Assembly: GCA_012845835.1 (NCBI GenBank)
Contig: JABAKD010000012.1
Span: 13,803,195-13,867,194 of the forward strand
Length of the DNA: 64,000 nucleotides
Source of the DNA: Undaria pinnatifida
Taxonomy: Eukaryota > Sar > Phaeophyceae > Laminariales > Alariaceae
Direction: 5' to 3'
Position numbers and translations under genes: made by a program. The notes beneath the pieces were generated by a model that made no database searches, was not told the DNA's origin, and saw nothing but the letters and a program-made list of their open reading frames with translations. Below are positions 1-18,670 of this stretch, piece by piece. Within the stretch, counting starts at the first letter, position 1, and each line of letters begins with the position of its first letter.

Positions 1-1
1 G

Positions 2-835
2 AGGAGGCGGGAGAGAGGGAGGGTGGCGGGTGTGAATCGCGCGCGGGAAGCGGCAGCGGCAGAAGGTGTCGGTAATAGCAGGTACTATGGGAGTGCAGAT
101 GACGGGTTGGGGTTTAGGCGAAGGGCAGGGTCTGGTAAAGGAGGAGGAGTAGGAAACGACGATGGGGGGAGTGGTCGTGGGCAGATTGATCGAGAAGGGG
201 GTTACCGACGGCCGGCCCCACCGACGGAACAGCGCGGGACGGAAGATCGATCAAGCTATGGTCATGCCCATTCTGGTGATGCTGGCAGCGGCCGAAAGCT
301 TGGCGTTGCACAATCTGGTACAGGAGGCGGAGGGGGGCGAGGAGGACGAGGAGGACGAGGAGGAGGAGGACCAGGAGGAGGAGGACGAGGAGGAGGACGA
401 GGAGGAAGAACACCTGACCTCCAGGGACGCCCAGCCGCCAGCGACAACATCCACGCCCTGTACGAAGAGCGACTCGCTGCCCTCGAGCGCCGACTTGCCC
501 GCGCAGGTAGCGGTAGCCATAGCTTCCCGGAAAGAGGCTCGTTAGGCAGCGACAGCAGTGTTAGTGTAGAAAGAAGGGGCGACTGGGAGGGGACGCGGAC
601 GCGAAAATCCCCTATGCCACCGTTGCGCGGTGGGGCGGAGTGGGGGACGGAAAACAACCCCTTCGGGTACCGAGAATCCCAGTCGGTGTATGAGGGGGAC
701 AATTCTCGCATGCCAAACTATGGCGGCCGCAGAGAGTCGACGGGCAGGCGGGAAGTTGATGTAGAAGGATTGAGTTCCATGTATATGGGGCCGATCTCGC
801 ACAAAATGGCCGAGTTGCGTGGGACTAATGCGTAA
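2..835 (+). CDS. 3' terminal exon of an unidentified Gly/Arg-rich protein (partial)
   Basis: The frame is open from base 2 to a TAA at 833-835, about 277 codons, so the exon very likely enters from beyond the left edge. The product is polar and disordered-looking: an N-terminal Gly/Arg/Asp-rich part, a Gly-Arg block encoded by the GGAGGACGA-type repeat at 323-408, then a short helical stretch (LYEERLAALERRLARA) followed by a Ser/Arg-rich tail ending in MAELRGTNA. Non-repetitive coding outside the Gly block, and a stop followed at once by AT-richer sequence, support a real 3' exon. No family recognised. The antisense frames here are low-complexity Ser/Pro/Leu strings and are shadows. Confidence 0.6.
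   Translation, partial: RRRERGRVAGVNRAREAAAAEGVGNSRYYGSADDGLGFRRRAGSGKGGGVGNDDGGSGRGQIDREGGYRRPAPPTEQRGTEDRSSYGHAHSGDAGSGRKLGVAQSGTGGGGGRGGRGGRGGGGPGGGGRGGGRGGRTPDLQGRPAASDNIHALYEERLAALERRLARAGSGSHSFPERGSLGSDSSVSVERRGDWEGTRTRKSPMPPLRGGAEWGTENNPFGYRESQSVYEGDNSRMPNYGGRRESTGRREVDVEGLSSMYMGPISHKMAELRGTNA
323..408. repeat. GGAGGACGA-type coding minisatellite
   Basis: Imperfect 6-12 bp purine repeat inside the partial exon. It encodes alternating Gly and Arg, an RGG-like block of the sort found in RNA-binding proteins; that function is only a possibility here. Confidence 0.75.
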
Positions 836-951
836 GATCCTCTACGAGACTGTTACTATTAATCATAACTGTATTGTTTGCCATCCGACACTGTGAAGCT
901 TAATGCCTCAATGTTGACCACTCATTAACATCTCGAAATAGAATTAATACT

Positions 952-1263
952 TTGACAAGTACTATTATTGCTGTTACTGGTGGTGTGGATGCTTGCGCCT
1001 ATCTTGAGAACAAACTCCGCCAAATCGAAGCTAATGGTCCCGAAAACGGTTCTGAGCCTTTGCGGAATCTGTTCAGCATGTCCCCTCAGACCCGGAACCA
1101 GTTTGCATGTACCGCTGAGTCATGGCTTGGTTTGAATCCTGCATCTATCTGTGTTGACCAAGAAAGCAACGCACGCGTAAACAAATGTTCTCTCGCACAA
1201 TGCGTTTCAGAGCTGACACGCCAACCTCCAATTTCTCCAGGTACGAGTATGGTGTTCACTTGA
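952..1263 (+). CDS. Possible coding remnant, unidentified
   Basis: An open frame of about 100 codons without low-complexity bias (contains YLENKLRQIEANG and LTRQPPISPG). It ends next to AG|GTACGA, which could be a splice donor at about 1240. There is no ATG at the start of the frame and no recognised family. It could be an internal exon, a pseudo-exon or chance. Confidence 0.2.
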   Translation: MTSTIIAVTGGVDACAYLENKLRQIEANGPENGSEPLRNLFSMSPQTRNQFACTAESWLGLNPASICVDQESNARVNKCSLAQCVSELTRQPPISPGTSMVFT

Positions 1264-1609
1264 TTCTGTTGGGCGAAAAATGAGGAGAGGTACCTCATGT
1301 TTCTGAATGGAAAATCGGCAGCCGGTGTGATGGCGGGCTGAAGGGCTGGCGCGCTCTCTCGCTATGTCTCCGATCCTAGCCAAGGCAGCCGCATGGCGAC
1401 GGGGGAGGTTTAGAACAAAAAATGAAAGCGTGCACCGTAGTGTGGGGAGGAGACGTGCCTGCTATTATTGAATGTGACCTTAGTTACGAAAAAGGGGACG
1501 GAGCCGGAGAAAAAGCGCACGGGGACGGGGGGGGGAAGTCCCGATCACACGCGACTCTGTGGCGTACATCTGCTACCTGCAACGTTAATCTCAGCGTTTG
1601 CAACAACGA

Positions 1610-1815
1610 CTTTTTTTTTTTTTTTTCATCCTCCTGGAGATCCGGGTAAAAAAAGCTTGAGCTCCATACACTTTCGTTTGTGTACCAGTTATTGTCCATC
1701 TACAAAACGCAGACTTGGTGTTAACCTCGCCCCTTCGGTTTAGTCAACACCTTGGACTTGCCGGCCTTCTTCGGCCGAACCCTATGAGGGTTGGACTACG
1801 GTCAAGAAGGTGGGA
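1610..1815 (-). repeat. Dispersed repeat with Lys-rich coding tail, copy 1
   Basis: Closely similar to 60655-60855 in the same orientation. Read on the minus strand, both encode a short basic tail (PKKAGKSKVLTKPKGRG then stop; the other copy differs at two residues), followed by a conserved stretch ending at a T-run. The tail resembles the basic end of a histone or ribosomal protein, so both may be 3' ends of an old retro-pseudogene family. The parent gene is not identified. Confidence 0.5.
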
Positions 1816-2048
1816 TAGCCACCCAGGAATCGACAGCTCCTTTTTGCTCTGTCTTTGACCTGCGTAGTGCGGGATTTGCCTACGCCTGTACATTTTTTAT
1901 TCGTTTGAATGATAATAGTCTTGTGCTTGCACATACACGCGCTGCACGGCGATACAGCGCTAGACTACGGTATTACATCAAACGTGTTCCCTTTTTTTTT
2001 CATTAACTCACTTTCCAGTTAAACTCGTAGGAAGGTTTACACTCGGTG

Positions 2049-2112
2049 AACTTCTGGACAACCCGTGGCCACAGGTGTCTTCTCTTCTTCCCCCCCGGTG
2101 CGTATCTTCAAT
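2049..2112 (-). mobile_element. Tail fragment of tRNA-derived SINE family S1
   Basis: Matches the 3' end of the S1 SINE (the part around CTTCTGGACAA..CCGTGG and the Pyr-rich block before CCGGTGC), in minus orientation. Only the last 60 or so bases are present. Confidence 0.55.
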
Positions 2113-2739
2113 TAGTACATATGTGCTGGTTCTCGTTCCAAGATGAGACTCGGTTCCTTGTGAGACGTCTCCACTGCTGTCTAAATCTCAACTGCTGCAG
2201 CAGAAGCAGTTTGGTGTATGAGCATTTTCCGTTTTGCGAAACAACAGTCAAATGTAGGTATTGTGCTGAGCCGAGCTGCATGAGCAGCCTGGGAAAGGGT
2301 CACCATTCGCTATAGGCACGAGTTTAATGGGGGTTGCCGAGTCTCTCAATGCAGGCAGCAGTACCGACCGGTAGCTGGCATAGCTACCAGGTACCGGTAC
2401 CACAGAGGTATCCAAGAACGTTCTGTCAAAAAAAAAGTTGAAAAGGTTTCTTATGCACCGTAAAGGCGTGCTTGAAAAGGGGAGACATAAATCTGCGGAA
2501 TTCCACAGGGAGGACGAAACCAGCCACGCAGCCATCACCTCAGCTCAGGCAGGCAAGCGAGCGGACAAGGAGTACGCTGGCGTAAACGTCTACCACTACA
2601 ACCGCCAAAACAGGTACGAGTGCTCAGTAGACCCCGAGAGGATGGCACACCAAATAGAAACAGCCGAGTGCGTAGTTGGAATACGCAAACCGAGTAAGAA
2701 AACGGCAGTTCTTGTTCAGTGAGCGAAGGGAGGCAGTGC

Positions 2740-3155
2740 CTGATGCTGCGGACGCTGTGCTGGACCAGACATGGTTTCCCACCAGTCCTAACCTCCTAGC
2801 TCGCGAACCACCCACACTTTGATCAACACTCTCGAGCGATGCGCCAAATTCCTGCGCAAAAGTCTACGAATATCCCCAGGAAATCTGCCTCAAACGAATT
2901 CCTGTACTAACATCTTATCATATCTGCCTGGCGAAGCGAGGGAAACGCGGGCAACGATTGATGCTGATGCTGTCCTGGATGAGAGGTCGTCTCCCACCAG
3001 CACTCACTCCCGAGTATGCGAACCACCCAAGCCGCAACAACGGCAGCAGTGGCGTGGTCAACTCACACGAGCGACGTGCTAACAAATGTTTGCAGTACAC
3101 CTCTCGTATCCCCAGGAATTCCGCCTCACACGACCCTGTAACACCTTATCACTTT
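2740..3155 (+). repeat. Two-copy tandem duplication upstream of RPT2
   Basis: Copy 1 (about 2740-2925) and copy 2 (about 2958-3150) share in the same order GATGCTG..GCTGT, TCCCACCAG, CGCGAACCACCCA or its variant, ATCCCCAGGAA, CTGCCTCA and CATCTTATCA or CACCTTATCA. The second copy ends about 50 bp before the RPT2 start codon, so the duplicated unit lies in the promoter or 5' leader. Confidence 0.65.
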
Positions 3156-3205
3156 CTGCTGTTTTAAAGGTGGGGTAGCAGCGGCGAACAAACCGAACAA
3201 GCGGG

Positions 3206-10969
<7,764 letters not shown>

Positions 10970-12420
10970 AATTTTGCGGAGGCTTTTTTTTCATCCTGAT
11001 CCGCCGTCGGATGCAAGCCAGCAGCAGGACTCGTACGTACGTACGCACAAGGGCGAGTTTCAAGAGATTCGAGCTAGTATGAAAGCATCGTCATCGTCAT
11101 CGTCATCACGTAGCGATCGGAGGGTCTTGCCCGTCCACTCACCCATCCAGTATTGCGGGAGGTCTTGACGCGTAAGACCCGATAATGTCGAAGACCGAGA
11201 CGTGGACATCCTCTTTTGCTTCCATACGTTTGACGCGGAGGGCGCAATAGTCGTATGGGAGCAAATGTGCCAGTGGACCCGTCTTTTTGGGCGCCTCTCT
11301 TGGCCTTACTATGCTAGTTTTTTGTGTAGAGGGCGGTCAGTCAAGGGGTGAATCAAACCGCGGTCTCGTACGTGGCATCTTTGATGGAGAGCACCTTGCC
11401 TGGGTTTCCGGAGGCATTTTTTTGCCACAAACAGAAAAAGAGCAAGACATTTCGCGCCCGCAGTTAGTATGTACCGTGGAGAGCGCTCGTCTGGGTTTCC
11501 AGCACGAAGCGTTTTTTGTTGCAGGTAACGATAAATATGTGGAAAACCGAGACATGCAACGCGATTGCTTGTATATGGAGGGAGGAAAGAAAGAGGGGAC
11601 TGCGATGTCTTCGAATGTAATTCGTTCAAGGATATGATTAGTAGGATATTCAACTCTGGACGGCAGCCGGGTACGTACCCGGATATAACAAAATAACCAG
11701 GTTTGGTACTCGGGATACCCCAGGTCTAATACTCTACCGATCACGCCTTTGAAATACTGCTGGGAGTCCGACCTAGCTCGATATTTTTGGAGAGCTCGGT
11801 TCTCAACCCGTCGCCCAGCTGCTGCATGCTCGATTTTTCCCACTGATTTGTTCCCGACATTTTTGGCGAAGTTCTAACGGAGCTGAGCGGTTGGTTGCTC
11901 GACGCTGGCACGAATCAACACCCCTCTTGGTTGACGCCACGACGTGGTTCGTGTCGTTGGGGGCGATACCGGCCGGGTTGTCTGCTTCGCGTGTCGTGGT
12001 GGTATCGTGCCTGTCTGTAGGGTGTGGGCGGCGGCGAAAAGACTTTTCGAGTGTGATCACGTGTGACCGAAAATGAAATTGAGTTGAGAAAATAAACCAA
12101 ACGAAACTATTGGCATAGTTCTAGACTATACGTACGTATGCACACGGACAGCGCTATAATGTACTGAGAATAATACCGCGACGTCTGAGATGAGCTTCAA
12201 TGATAAGTCAAAATGAAGAACCAACGCCATAAGATACTGATAGGAATACTACGACGACGTACGAAAATGAGCTCCAAAACAAAGCGACTCTACCGTTAAA
12301 CGAAACAGCTAGTTACACTGAGAAGCGTGTCAGTACGGCCGAAAATGAGCGCAATTCCTCAAGAGGGGTATAGCCTCAAAAAAGGTCTCTTCGAGACGGA
12401 TAGTCCAGAATTATTCATGT
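10970..12420. other. Non-coding stretch downstream of RPT2
   Basis: No gene recognised. A short imperfect tandem duplication is visible at about 11360-11545: GGAGAGCACCTTGCCTGGGTTTCCGG.. against GGAGAGCGCTCGTCTGGGTTTCCAG.., each followed by a GCATTTTTTT or GCGTTTTTTG tract. The (TCG/TCA)n run at 11085-11105 is a small microsatellite. A 61-codon plus frame at 11891-12076 has no recognisable feature. Confidence 0.5.
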
Positions 12421-12680
12421 TCGTTTGTTCGTGTCTACTTAGCTCACTCGCAGGAGAGCGCTCTCCAATTTTCGATGCTTGGGATTGTTGAAGCACTCTT
12501 CGACGCAAAACATCCACTCATCGTTGGCCATATTTTATCTCCTTTCTGACCCTCTCGAAGTTTCAGCTTATTTGGCGCCGCCCGTGTATTATTGTAGCTG
12601 TGTTGTGTCGGCGGCGCGTGAGCCTTCTCGGGTTGTTTTTTCGCTCTAAAATCGACCCAAAACCCACATCTCAAAGAAGA
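12420..12680 (-). repeat. Dispersed coding-like repeat, copy 1
   Basis: Shares order and wording with 13270-13520: TTCGTGTCTACT, CTCTC.AATTT, GGCGCCG, TGTGTTG, CGCGTGAGCCTT.TCGGG. On the minus strand both read parts of a common product (copy 1 EKAHAPPTQH and APNKLKLREGQKGDK; copy 2 DKAHATMPTQHN and APKELTHREDQ). A third, shorter match lies near 36940-36990 (APNELKLRE). An old element; family unknown. Confidence 0.5.
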
Positions 12681-12989
12681 CGGCCTAAAGCACGAGCAAC
12701 CCTATTTCACTAGGTACTCCGAATATGTGTTCTGTCATCACTCATCACCGATTTCAAATCTAACAGTTTTACGGAGAAGAATGCTATCACAGCCGAACAT
12801 GACCTCCGATTCCTTTAGGGGGGGGGGCATATAGTCTATACCCCTCGAAAAATATCTTCCAGGAGGTCGAAAATCCAAGAAATTGTACGCTCCTGTTTTT
12901 TTTTTTTTGGCGTGCGTTACGATAGAGGTTCACCACTTTTTTTCTTTGAATAAAGTTCCTCGATTTGGGAGCTAAACGCCTTCACCACT

Positions 12990-13080
12990 GCAAACCCTTT
13001 TTGGGGACAAATTTTCTTGAATTTAGTATAGGGAGGGATTTTGGGGCTCTAAAGGGGTTGAGACTTCTCCCAAAAAACTG
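12990..13080 (+). mobile_element. Small TTAA-flanked MITE-like repeat, diverged copy
   Basis: Contains AAACCCTTTTTGGGGACAAAT, GTATAGGGAGGGATTTTGGGG and CTCTAAAGGGGTTGA, the internal order of the family best seen at 23549-23640 (opposite orientation), 39845-40100 and 46995-47085. The TTAA ends are degraded here. Confidence 0.5.
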
Positions 13081-13269
13081 ATTTGGAGAAACATTACTAA
13101 GCTGCTACCGGATGAAAAAATACCCATGGCCTAATAGGTACACGACGAAGATCACGAAAAAAAAAGTGGTCTAATATTTACTCCGTATTTATTTTCCGGC
13201 GATTTTGGGTCAAGGAACCCCGTGATTCGGAAAACTTTTCGGACGAAAAGGTATACCTCTGCCGTAGCA

Positions 13270-13520
13270 CGCGTCCGTTCAGTTCGTGTCTACTCAACAC
13301 ACTCATAGGGGAACCCTCTCGAATTTCCGTTTCTCGGGGTTCTCGGTTCAGGCCAACCTGCGACGCAAATATCCATCCAATTGGCCGTCTTTCATCACCC
13401 TACTGATCCTCACGATGTGTCAGCTCCTTTGGCGCCGTCTGAGTCTAATTGTGTTGGGTTGGCATCGTCGCGTGAGCCTTGTCGGGGTATTTTTCAGGGC
13501 CAAAAACGAAGTTAACAGCT
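13270..13520 (-). repeat. Dispersed coding-like repeat, copy 2
   Basis: Partner of 12420-12680, about 850 bp apart in the same orientation. The minus-strand frame contains stops, so it is decayed. See copy 1 for shared motifs. Confidence 0.5.
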
Positions 13521-15490
13521 GCCCCCAGATCTTCAAGACGCGTTATGGTACGAGTGAAGCCCTAACAACACCGACCGCCTGGCAAAATTCTCGGTCGATG
13601 AAGACGTAATCACGAGTTAAGCTTTAGGATTATCAACCTTTTTGTTTGAAGCTGGGCCGAGTGGTAAACACTACTGCTCTTTTACCTCGCCACAGAAGTG
13701 CCCGTACTCCGTTCTTCGCAAGCACAACCACTTTTTTTTTCATCACAATGCTACATACTAAGCAGGTCCTAAACACCCATGAGAGGACCTGTTTGGTAAA
13801 GTCATATATACTATCCGTATATAACGACCTCTTGATGGAGAGAAGTGCGCCAATCACTCATAGTTTAAAGGAATCTGTCCCTACAACGCGGTGGAAATTG
13901 TAATGGGGTTTACAAACTAGACTATAATAGTTTCGCATAAACACGTCGGCAATTAAGCTCCAAACGAAGGGCGGGCTCAAATAGTCGTCGGCGTCACCGT
14001 TGGTTGTTTTCTTCCGCCTATGAACCCTTCGGGGTCTTCCGACGGAAAACGAAGCTTACGGCAACGGCAACATCACCAAGCAGCCCAACCTGTTGGGGGG
14101 TTCGTGGAGTGTCCCAACCATAATAGCAGCGCAAGGGCATCTACGACACGCGCGAAGCAACACACTAGAGTTACTACCCTTCAGCTGCGCGCTCACACTA
14201 AACGGCCGATACCACAGCACTTTTCGTTGTTTTGGGTGCTATATCTGGGTCCCACAAGCGTTTGTAACAGCTTCCGTCACGAGAAACTTTACTTCCGACA
14301 GTTGACATCGACCCGTCGATAACAGCTGTGCCCCCATGAAAGTCTCAAATTGGCGTGGTAGTTGTATAGTCTCTGGCCGGTAGCTTCCACCCTTCTTTAT
14401 CTCGAGAAATCTGCCCCCCTTGCGGCACGGGCCTCACGCGTTAGTTGAAAACCTTCTTCGAAAATAAAAGGCATCAACAAAATTCAAATTTTCCGAGAAT
14501 CATGCCCCCATAAGGAGGCCTCAAATGGGCGTCGTCGTCTTATGGCTCCACTTAATGTATCGCGAACCCTGCCTACCCAGCACGCGCTTCTCGCCATGTG
14601 GTGGTGTTCGAGAACTTGAACTTTCAAAATGAACACCGAAACACCGGGTAGTTATTATTGGACCCCACCAAGAAACTTCAACTTGGCGTCGTCGTTGTCG
14701 CCGGTATTTCCTTGCTATTATCTTCGACGGTATGGTCTTCGTCGTCGTCGACATCTTTGATGAACCAAAATTGCAAAAACAAAAAAACACAAAAATCTTC
14801 GCGAACATAATTGTGAACCAAAAATCTTAAAAGAGAACGAAAACCTACCCGCCCGTCTCACCATCTCCGTCTACGTATTCATAGCTCTACTGTAGCCACG
14901 AAGACCATAGCGGAGACGGCCGCTTTCGGCACCCACATCCAAGCATTTTTCCACCAATCACATACCATACGTCCTTAAAGGAGCAGACCTAGATGACACA
15001 ACTGCGAGCACGAAATCTTGCAGTACCTAGTTCGTAGCACACTCCAACGAGGAAATCATGGACTAGAACGCACGAGAACGCACATAATCTATCATAGCCG
15101 GCCACGCCGAGCTCATCGCCTAGCAGACACAGCCCTTGCACCACTACCACCCCGTTAGGGGAACAAAACGCCTGGAACCAGACTGCCACACTGTTAATAG
15201 GAATGCTTTAGGAGCTGGAAAAGGGTTGACCCTTTTGCCGAAGCAAAACATTATCCCATACTAATTCCAAGTAGTTTGTCCCAAAAAAACGTGGGTGCGG
15301 ACTCAAAGGGGCCAAGCCAGCTCAGGTCAGCAGCGTCGAGGCTCCCATTTCAGCCAACAGGGAAAACAGCTCCGGTCCTCGCTTCGGGTGCGCGAGAGTC
15401 CCAACCATGGTACCAACTGTCCCCGCCGCCCAAATGCACAAGGCAAACTGCACAGAGAGCGTGGGGCGCAAATACACGGACAAATTATTG
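13520..15490. other. Non-coding stretch
   Basis: No supported gene. Short frames at 13646-13903 and 14020-14322 on the plus strand and 14521-14808 on the minus strand lack domains, splice support or repeat copies. AT-rich around 14460 and 14760-14850. Confidence 0.4.
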
Positions 15491-15495
15491 GGCGT

Positions 15496-15516
15496 GGGGG
15501 GGGGGGGGGGGGGGGA
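15496..15516. repeat. Poly(G) run
   Basis: About 20 G. Antisense and sense frames across it are poly-Gly or poly-Pro artefacts. Confidence 0.9.
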
Positions 15517-16208
15517 GGGGACGGGACAAAACTGACGTTGAGAGCTCCCTTCTTCAGAAAATAAAACACTCACATTTTTTCAGGTGCACACTACTTGGAA
15601 ATAGAGTAGGAAACAGAGTAGGGAATAGAATAGGATACCACCAACTGCTCCACGTTTCGGGGACATCGTACTGCGAGTGCAAGACTGGGAATGTGTCTTG
15701 GCGTAGAAAATAACAAAAAGCAGCACTCGAAGATGAAACGAACAAAAAAGAGACGAGAAAAAGTTGGTTGCACGTTTGAGCGCGTGGTGGCTTGTGACTG
15801 CACTGATCGGTCGTCGTTCGGATAACGGGCGAAACAAACAGAAACTGCCGTCCTACACATTAGACGATTCGGCTAAACGGACGGCATGGTTCGATCGCCC
15901 CCCCCCTCCCCCTCCCCTCCCGTCTCGCTGGCGAAATGTGCTCGATGGGTGGGTTCGCTCTGTGAGTCAGTGAGTCAGCGAGCTAACGAGTGAGCCATGG
16001 GACTAGTGCCGATACGCAACGTTCAGCAAAAAAAGCCTCCACATACACAACACCCTGTTGGTCCTCTGCTCATCGCACCGTAGCATTCCCGACCGTCTTG
16101 CCCCTCATCTCTCGCAGGATCGCCGACCAGTCCGTGCACGCGTAGGGGTTGTTTTCCCTCCGCTTTCTGCGGGGGGTAGTTTGTTTTGTTTTTTCACCCA
16201 GACGAACG

Positions 16209-16211
16209 GAC

Positions 16212-16261
<50 letters not shown>

Positions 16262-16262
16262 G
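16209..16262. repeat. (ACAG)n microsatellite
   Basis: About 13 uninterrupted units of the tetranucleotide CAGA/ACAG. Confidence 0.95.
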
Positions 16263-16714
16263 AGTCGAGGACGAGAGCCAACACCGTATCGATGAGATCA
16301 GGTCGCAACAGATATCACAACTCAGTGTGTAGGAGGAAATTTGGTCGGGCTTCTTTGCCTGTGTGCGTTGTCTATCTGTCTGGACACCTGTTCGATCAAT
16401 TTACTCATTAACGAACACTACTCTATATTAACAGTAACAGGTTGTCCTAGTACTAGACAGTCAGTCCCAACATCCGTGATACGAGGAGCCTCAGCGTCAA
16501 ATACGCGTAATTACGTCAAATTCGACGTGTGACGGAGGGGAACTCCAGAAAAAATGCCGTGACGACGCTTGGTAATACCGTATTAACTACGTTTAGTTTG
16601 GAACGGGTCGCCCGCGTCGCCCGCACGCCAGTGACCGACACTTGTTTTTCAGCGACGGTTGGTTACTCAACATCTTTGGCTAGTGTTGGTGGCACTTTTT
16701 GGTGGCCATATATT

Positions 16715-17015
16715 CGGTCACCTATTTTCGAAGGCCGAGCGCACAGTGAGGGACAGCTCGTCCACGATAAAAAAAGGCAGTACGTACGCAGCGTTATCGG
16801 CAGCAGCTCTAACTAATGGTCCCAACAAAGGCTATACACTACGTATAGCGTCAGTGGGCGATGGCAGCTTCTGGTGGCAGATATTTAGACTATAGCGTCA
16901 GTGGCGATGGCGTATTTTGGTGAGAGTTTTTTTCCCCGTCATCTCTCCTACAAAAGCCAACCGCGCGGTGAGGAACACGCCCTCCACTCCTATAAAATGC
17001 CAATGGCAGTAGATC
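16715..17015 (-). pseudogene. Two partial copies of the donor edge of the exon at 17140-17300
   Basis: On the minus strand the true exon ends ..IVDELFLTVRVAFEE before GTGACC. At 16770-16725 a copy reads IVDELSLTVRSAFEN with the donor GTGACC kept. At 17000-16950 another reads VEGVFLTARLAF and runs into GAGATGACGG. The intron behind each edge (ACTCTCACC or GTCACCAAAA, then CCACCGCCACTGACGCT) is repeated as well; unit about 180-220 bp. Confidence 0.75.
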
Positions 17016-17139
17016 AAATAATAGGTGCCCCCAACGGCTATAGACGTCAGCGTCAGTGGCGGTGGCGGATTTTCGAGGCAATCTATGTACTACAGCGTCA
17101 GTGGCGGTGGCATCTTTTGGTGACAGTTGTTTTGGTCAC

Positions 17140-17300
17140 CTCTCTTCAAAGGCCACGCGCACGGTGAGGAACAGCTCGTCCACGATGAACAAGGCCAGGT
17201 TTTGGAAAAACAGAGCCTTTCCCGCGGTGAGGGACATCTTCAGGGCCGCCATCTCGAGGGGCATTCGTTTCGTCTTCCGCAAGGCCGACTTACAAATGTT
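17140..17300 (-). CDS. Internal exon of an unidentified minus-strand gene (hydrophobic helix)
   Basis: On the minus strand a CAG acceptor (at 17301-17303) is followed by 161 bases open in one frame: NICKSALRKTKRMPLEMAAL.. then AGKALFFQNLALFIVDELFL.. ending before GTGACC at 17139. Basic N-terminal half, hydrophobic amphipathic second half. The acceptor edge recurs at 17498-17580 and the donor edge twice at 16715-17015, and splice signals are kept in most copies, which argues that this strand is the coding one. Family not recognised. It may belong with the minus-strand exons at 20491-20611, 21504-21740 and 26087-26225, but the phases cannot be closed without further exons. Confidence 0.55.
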
Positions 17301-17497
17301 CTGCGCCGAACACAACCAAAAACACAGTTAACAAGGACAGGATGGGTATAAGAGTTTCGTTTACACGCAAAGGACAGGACCAGAGCAAATGGCGCGGGGG
17401 GACCAACGAAAGGGGGGAGAGGTAAGACAGGGGAGAGGGTGGGGGGACGAACGAATGGGGGAGAGGTAAGACAAGGGAGAAGATACGATGCAGGGGG

Positions 17498-17580
17498 AGA
17501 AATTCAGGGGGAGGGGCATTCGCTTCGTTTTCCGCATGGCCGACTTACAAATGTTCTGCGCCCGGAAAAACAAAAAATAT
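17498..17580 (-). pseudogene. Partial copy of the acceptor edge of the exon at 17140-17300
   Basis: Minus strand: T-rich tract, GGGCGCAG, then NICKSAMRKTKRMPL, matching the first 15 codons of the exon (NICKSALRKTKRMPL) before turning into purine-rich sequence. The CAG acceptor and its TTTTT tract are conserved. Confidence 0.8.
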
Positions 17581-17835
17581 GCATTAATTTGCACGAAAAA
17601 GACGGGCACAGCAGTTTCGTCAATCAGAGATAAACGTTTGGGCTCAAACACGCAACCTCTGTTATTCCGTAGCACGGCCGAAGGCTCGCGAGGAGTTTTA
17701 TAGATACGCGTTTCAAAATACGTCAGCCGTGCGTTCCGAACATTTGAGTGGTCGATGCTCAACCTGGCAAGCCGCGTGATACGCCGGCCGCGCGTTTTTT
17801 CACATTTGTTTCTCTGTTACCCCTTCTGGCACTAG

Positions 17836-17925
17836 ATTATAGAAGTATATCGGATTATTAAAGTATATTGGAATATTAAAGTATATCGGATTATTGAAGT
17901 ATATCGGATTATTAAAGTATACCTG
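17836..17925. repeat. About 20-bp AT-rich minisatellite
   Basis: Five units around AAGTATATCGGATTATT with single-base changes. Confidence 0.85.
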
Positions 17926-17959
17926 GTACCTGGTATGTATATCGACCAAAGAACACGAC

Positions 17960-18155
17960 AAGTGCTTGTATTAATAGTCTAGGGAAAGCGCGCAGCATCA
18001 TCATGCGAGCATCAGCATGCTGCGCGGGCGTCGTGTATAGCTCCAAACGCTGCGCCTCGGGAGCACCCGCTGCCGAGCAGCCTGGGCTCGTTCTTGTGAT
18101 CGATTCTGCAATCGCCTCATATTTTGGACACGTTTTCCTCTTCAAGTCCCAAAGG
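17960..18155 (+). repeat. Dispersed repeat R3, copy 1
   Basis: Shares AGGGAAAGCGCGCAG, AGCATCAGCATGCTGCGCG, CGTCGTGTAT, GCAGCCTGGGCT and AAGTCCCAAAGGG with copies at 21190-21375, 40700-41265 and 46335-46520, all in plus orientation. Unit about 190 bp; the copy at 40.7 kb is split by a TAC microsatellite. Nature unknown. Confidence 0.6.
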
Positions 18156-18474
18156 GATGTAGCGTTTACAGGTCAACGACTACAGGTCAAGTGGGTCAAC
18201 CTTTCCGCCGGATTCTGCCGGGGTCAACCGTACAATTTTACAAAGACGGCTTCGGCCCATCATCATTCTGCGCGCTAACTGATACCGTATAACCCGTGCG
18301 GAGGAACGGGAGAGGCAGGCGCTCCCCTGAGGTCTCGCCAGGACGCGGCGGAATTGCCGGGGAGCACCAAAAAGAGTAGCATCCCCATATCGTCTGCTTC
18401 GATTAAACGTTTTGAACTAGCATGAGTTGATTAAATTTGCGGCGTTGTATCATAGGGTTACCAATGTATCGATC

Positions 18475-18670
18475 GGGGGGGGGGGGGGTACTCATTTGTT
18501 GCTTGCCTTAGTCATCTAACCATCAACCACGCATCCTTTTCGAGACGGAGCACCGTTCCTACTCCTAATAGAGACACCTCCAACGTTTGGGAGCCCATTG
18601 CGCTTTTTCCATATATTACATAATAACTGTTTGCTTACCCTATCCCCATCCTGTTTCGCCGTCTGTCGCC
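18475..18670 (-). mobile_element. 3' end fragment of LINE family L1 with poly(C) tail
   Basis: Matches the last 190 or so bases of the LINE at 50202-51863 (TTGGAGGTGT.TCTATTAG, GGAACGGTGCTCCGTCTCGA, GGATGCGTGGT). On the minus strand it ends GAGTAC followed by 14 C. No coding left. Confidence 0.85.

Larger units (their letters stand above)
836..3205. other. Intergenic region upstream of RPT2
   Basis: About 2.4 kb without a convincing gene. It holds a T16 run near 1612, a dispersed repeat at 1610-1815, a SINE tail fragment at 2049-2112, a short open frame at 2438-2722 with no recognisable domain, and a two-copy tandem duplication at 2740-3155. The RPT2 promoter must lie in its right part; no TATA box could be placed with confidence. 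Confidence 0.6.

Noticed and set aside
114-711. Minus-strand open frames opposite the first exon
   Set aside because: Leu/Ser/Pro strings caused by the GGAGGACGA repeat.
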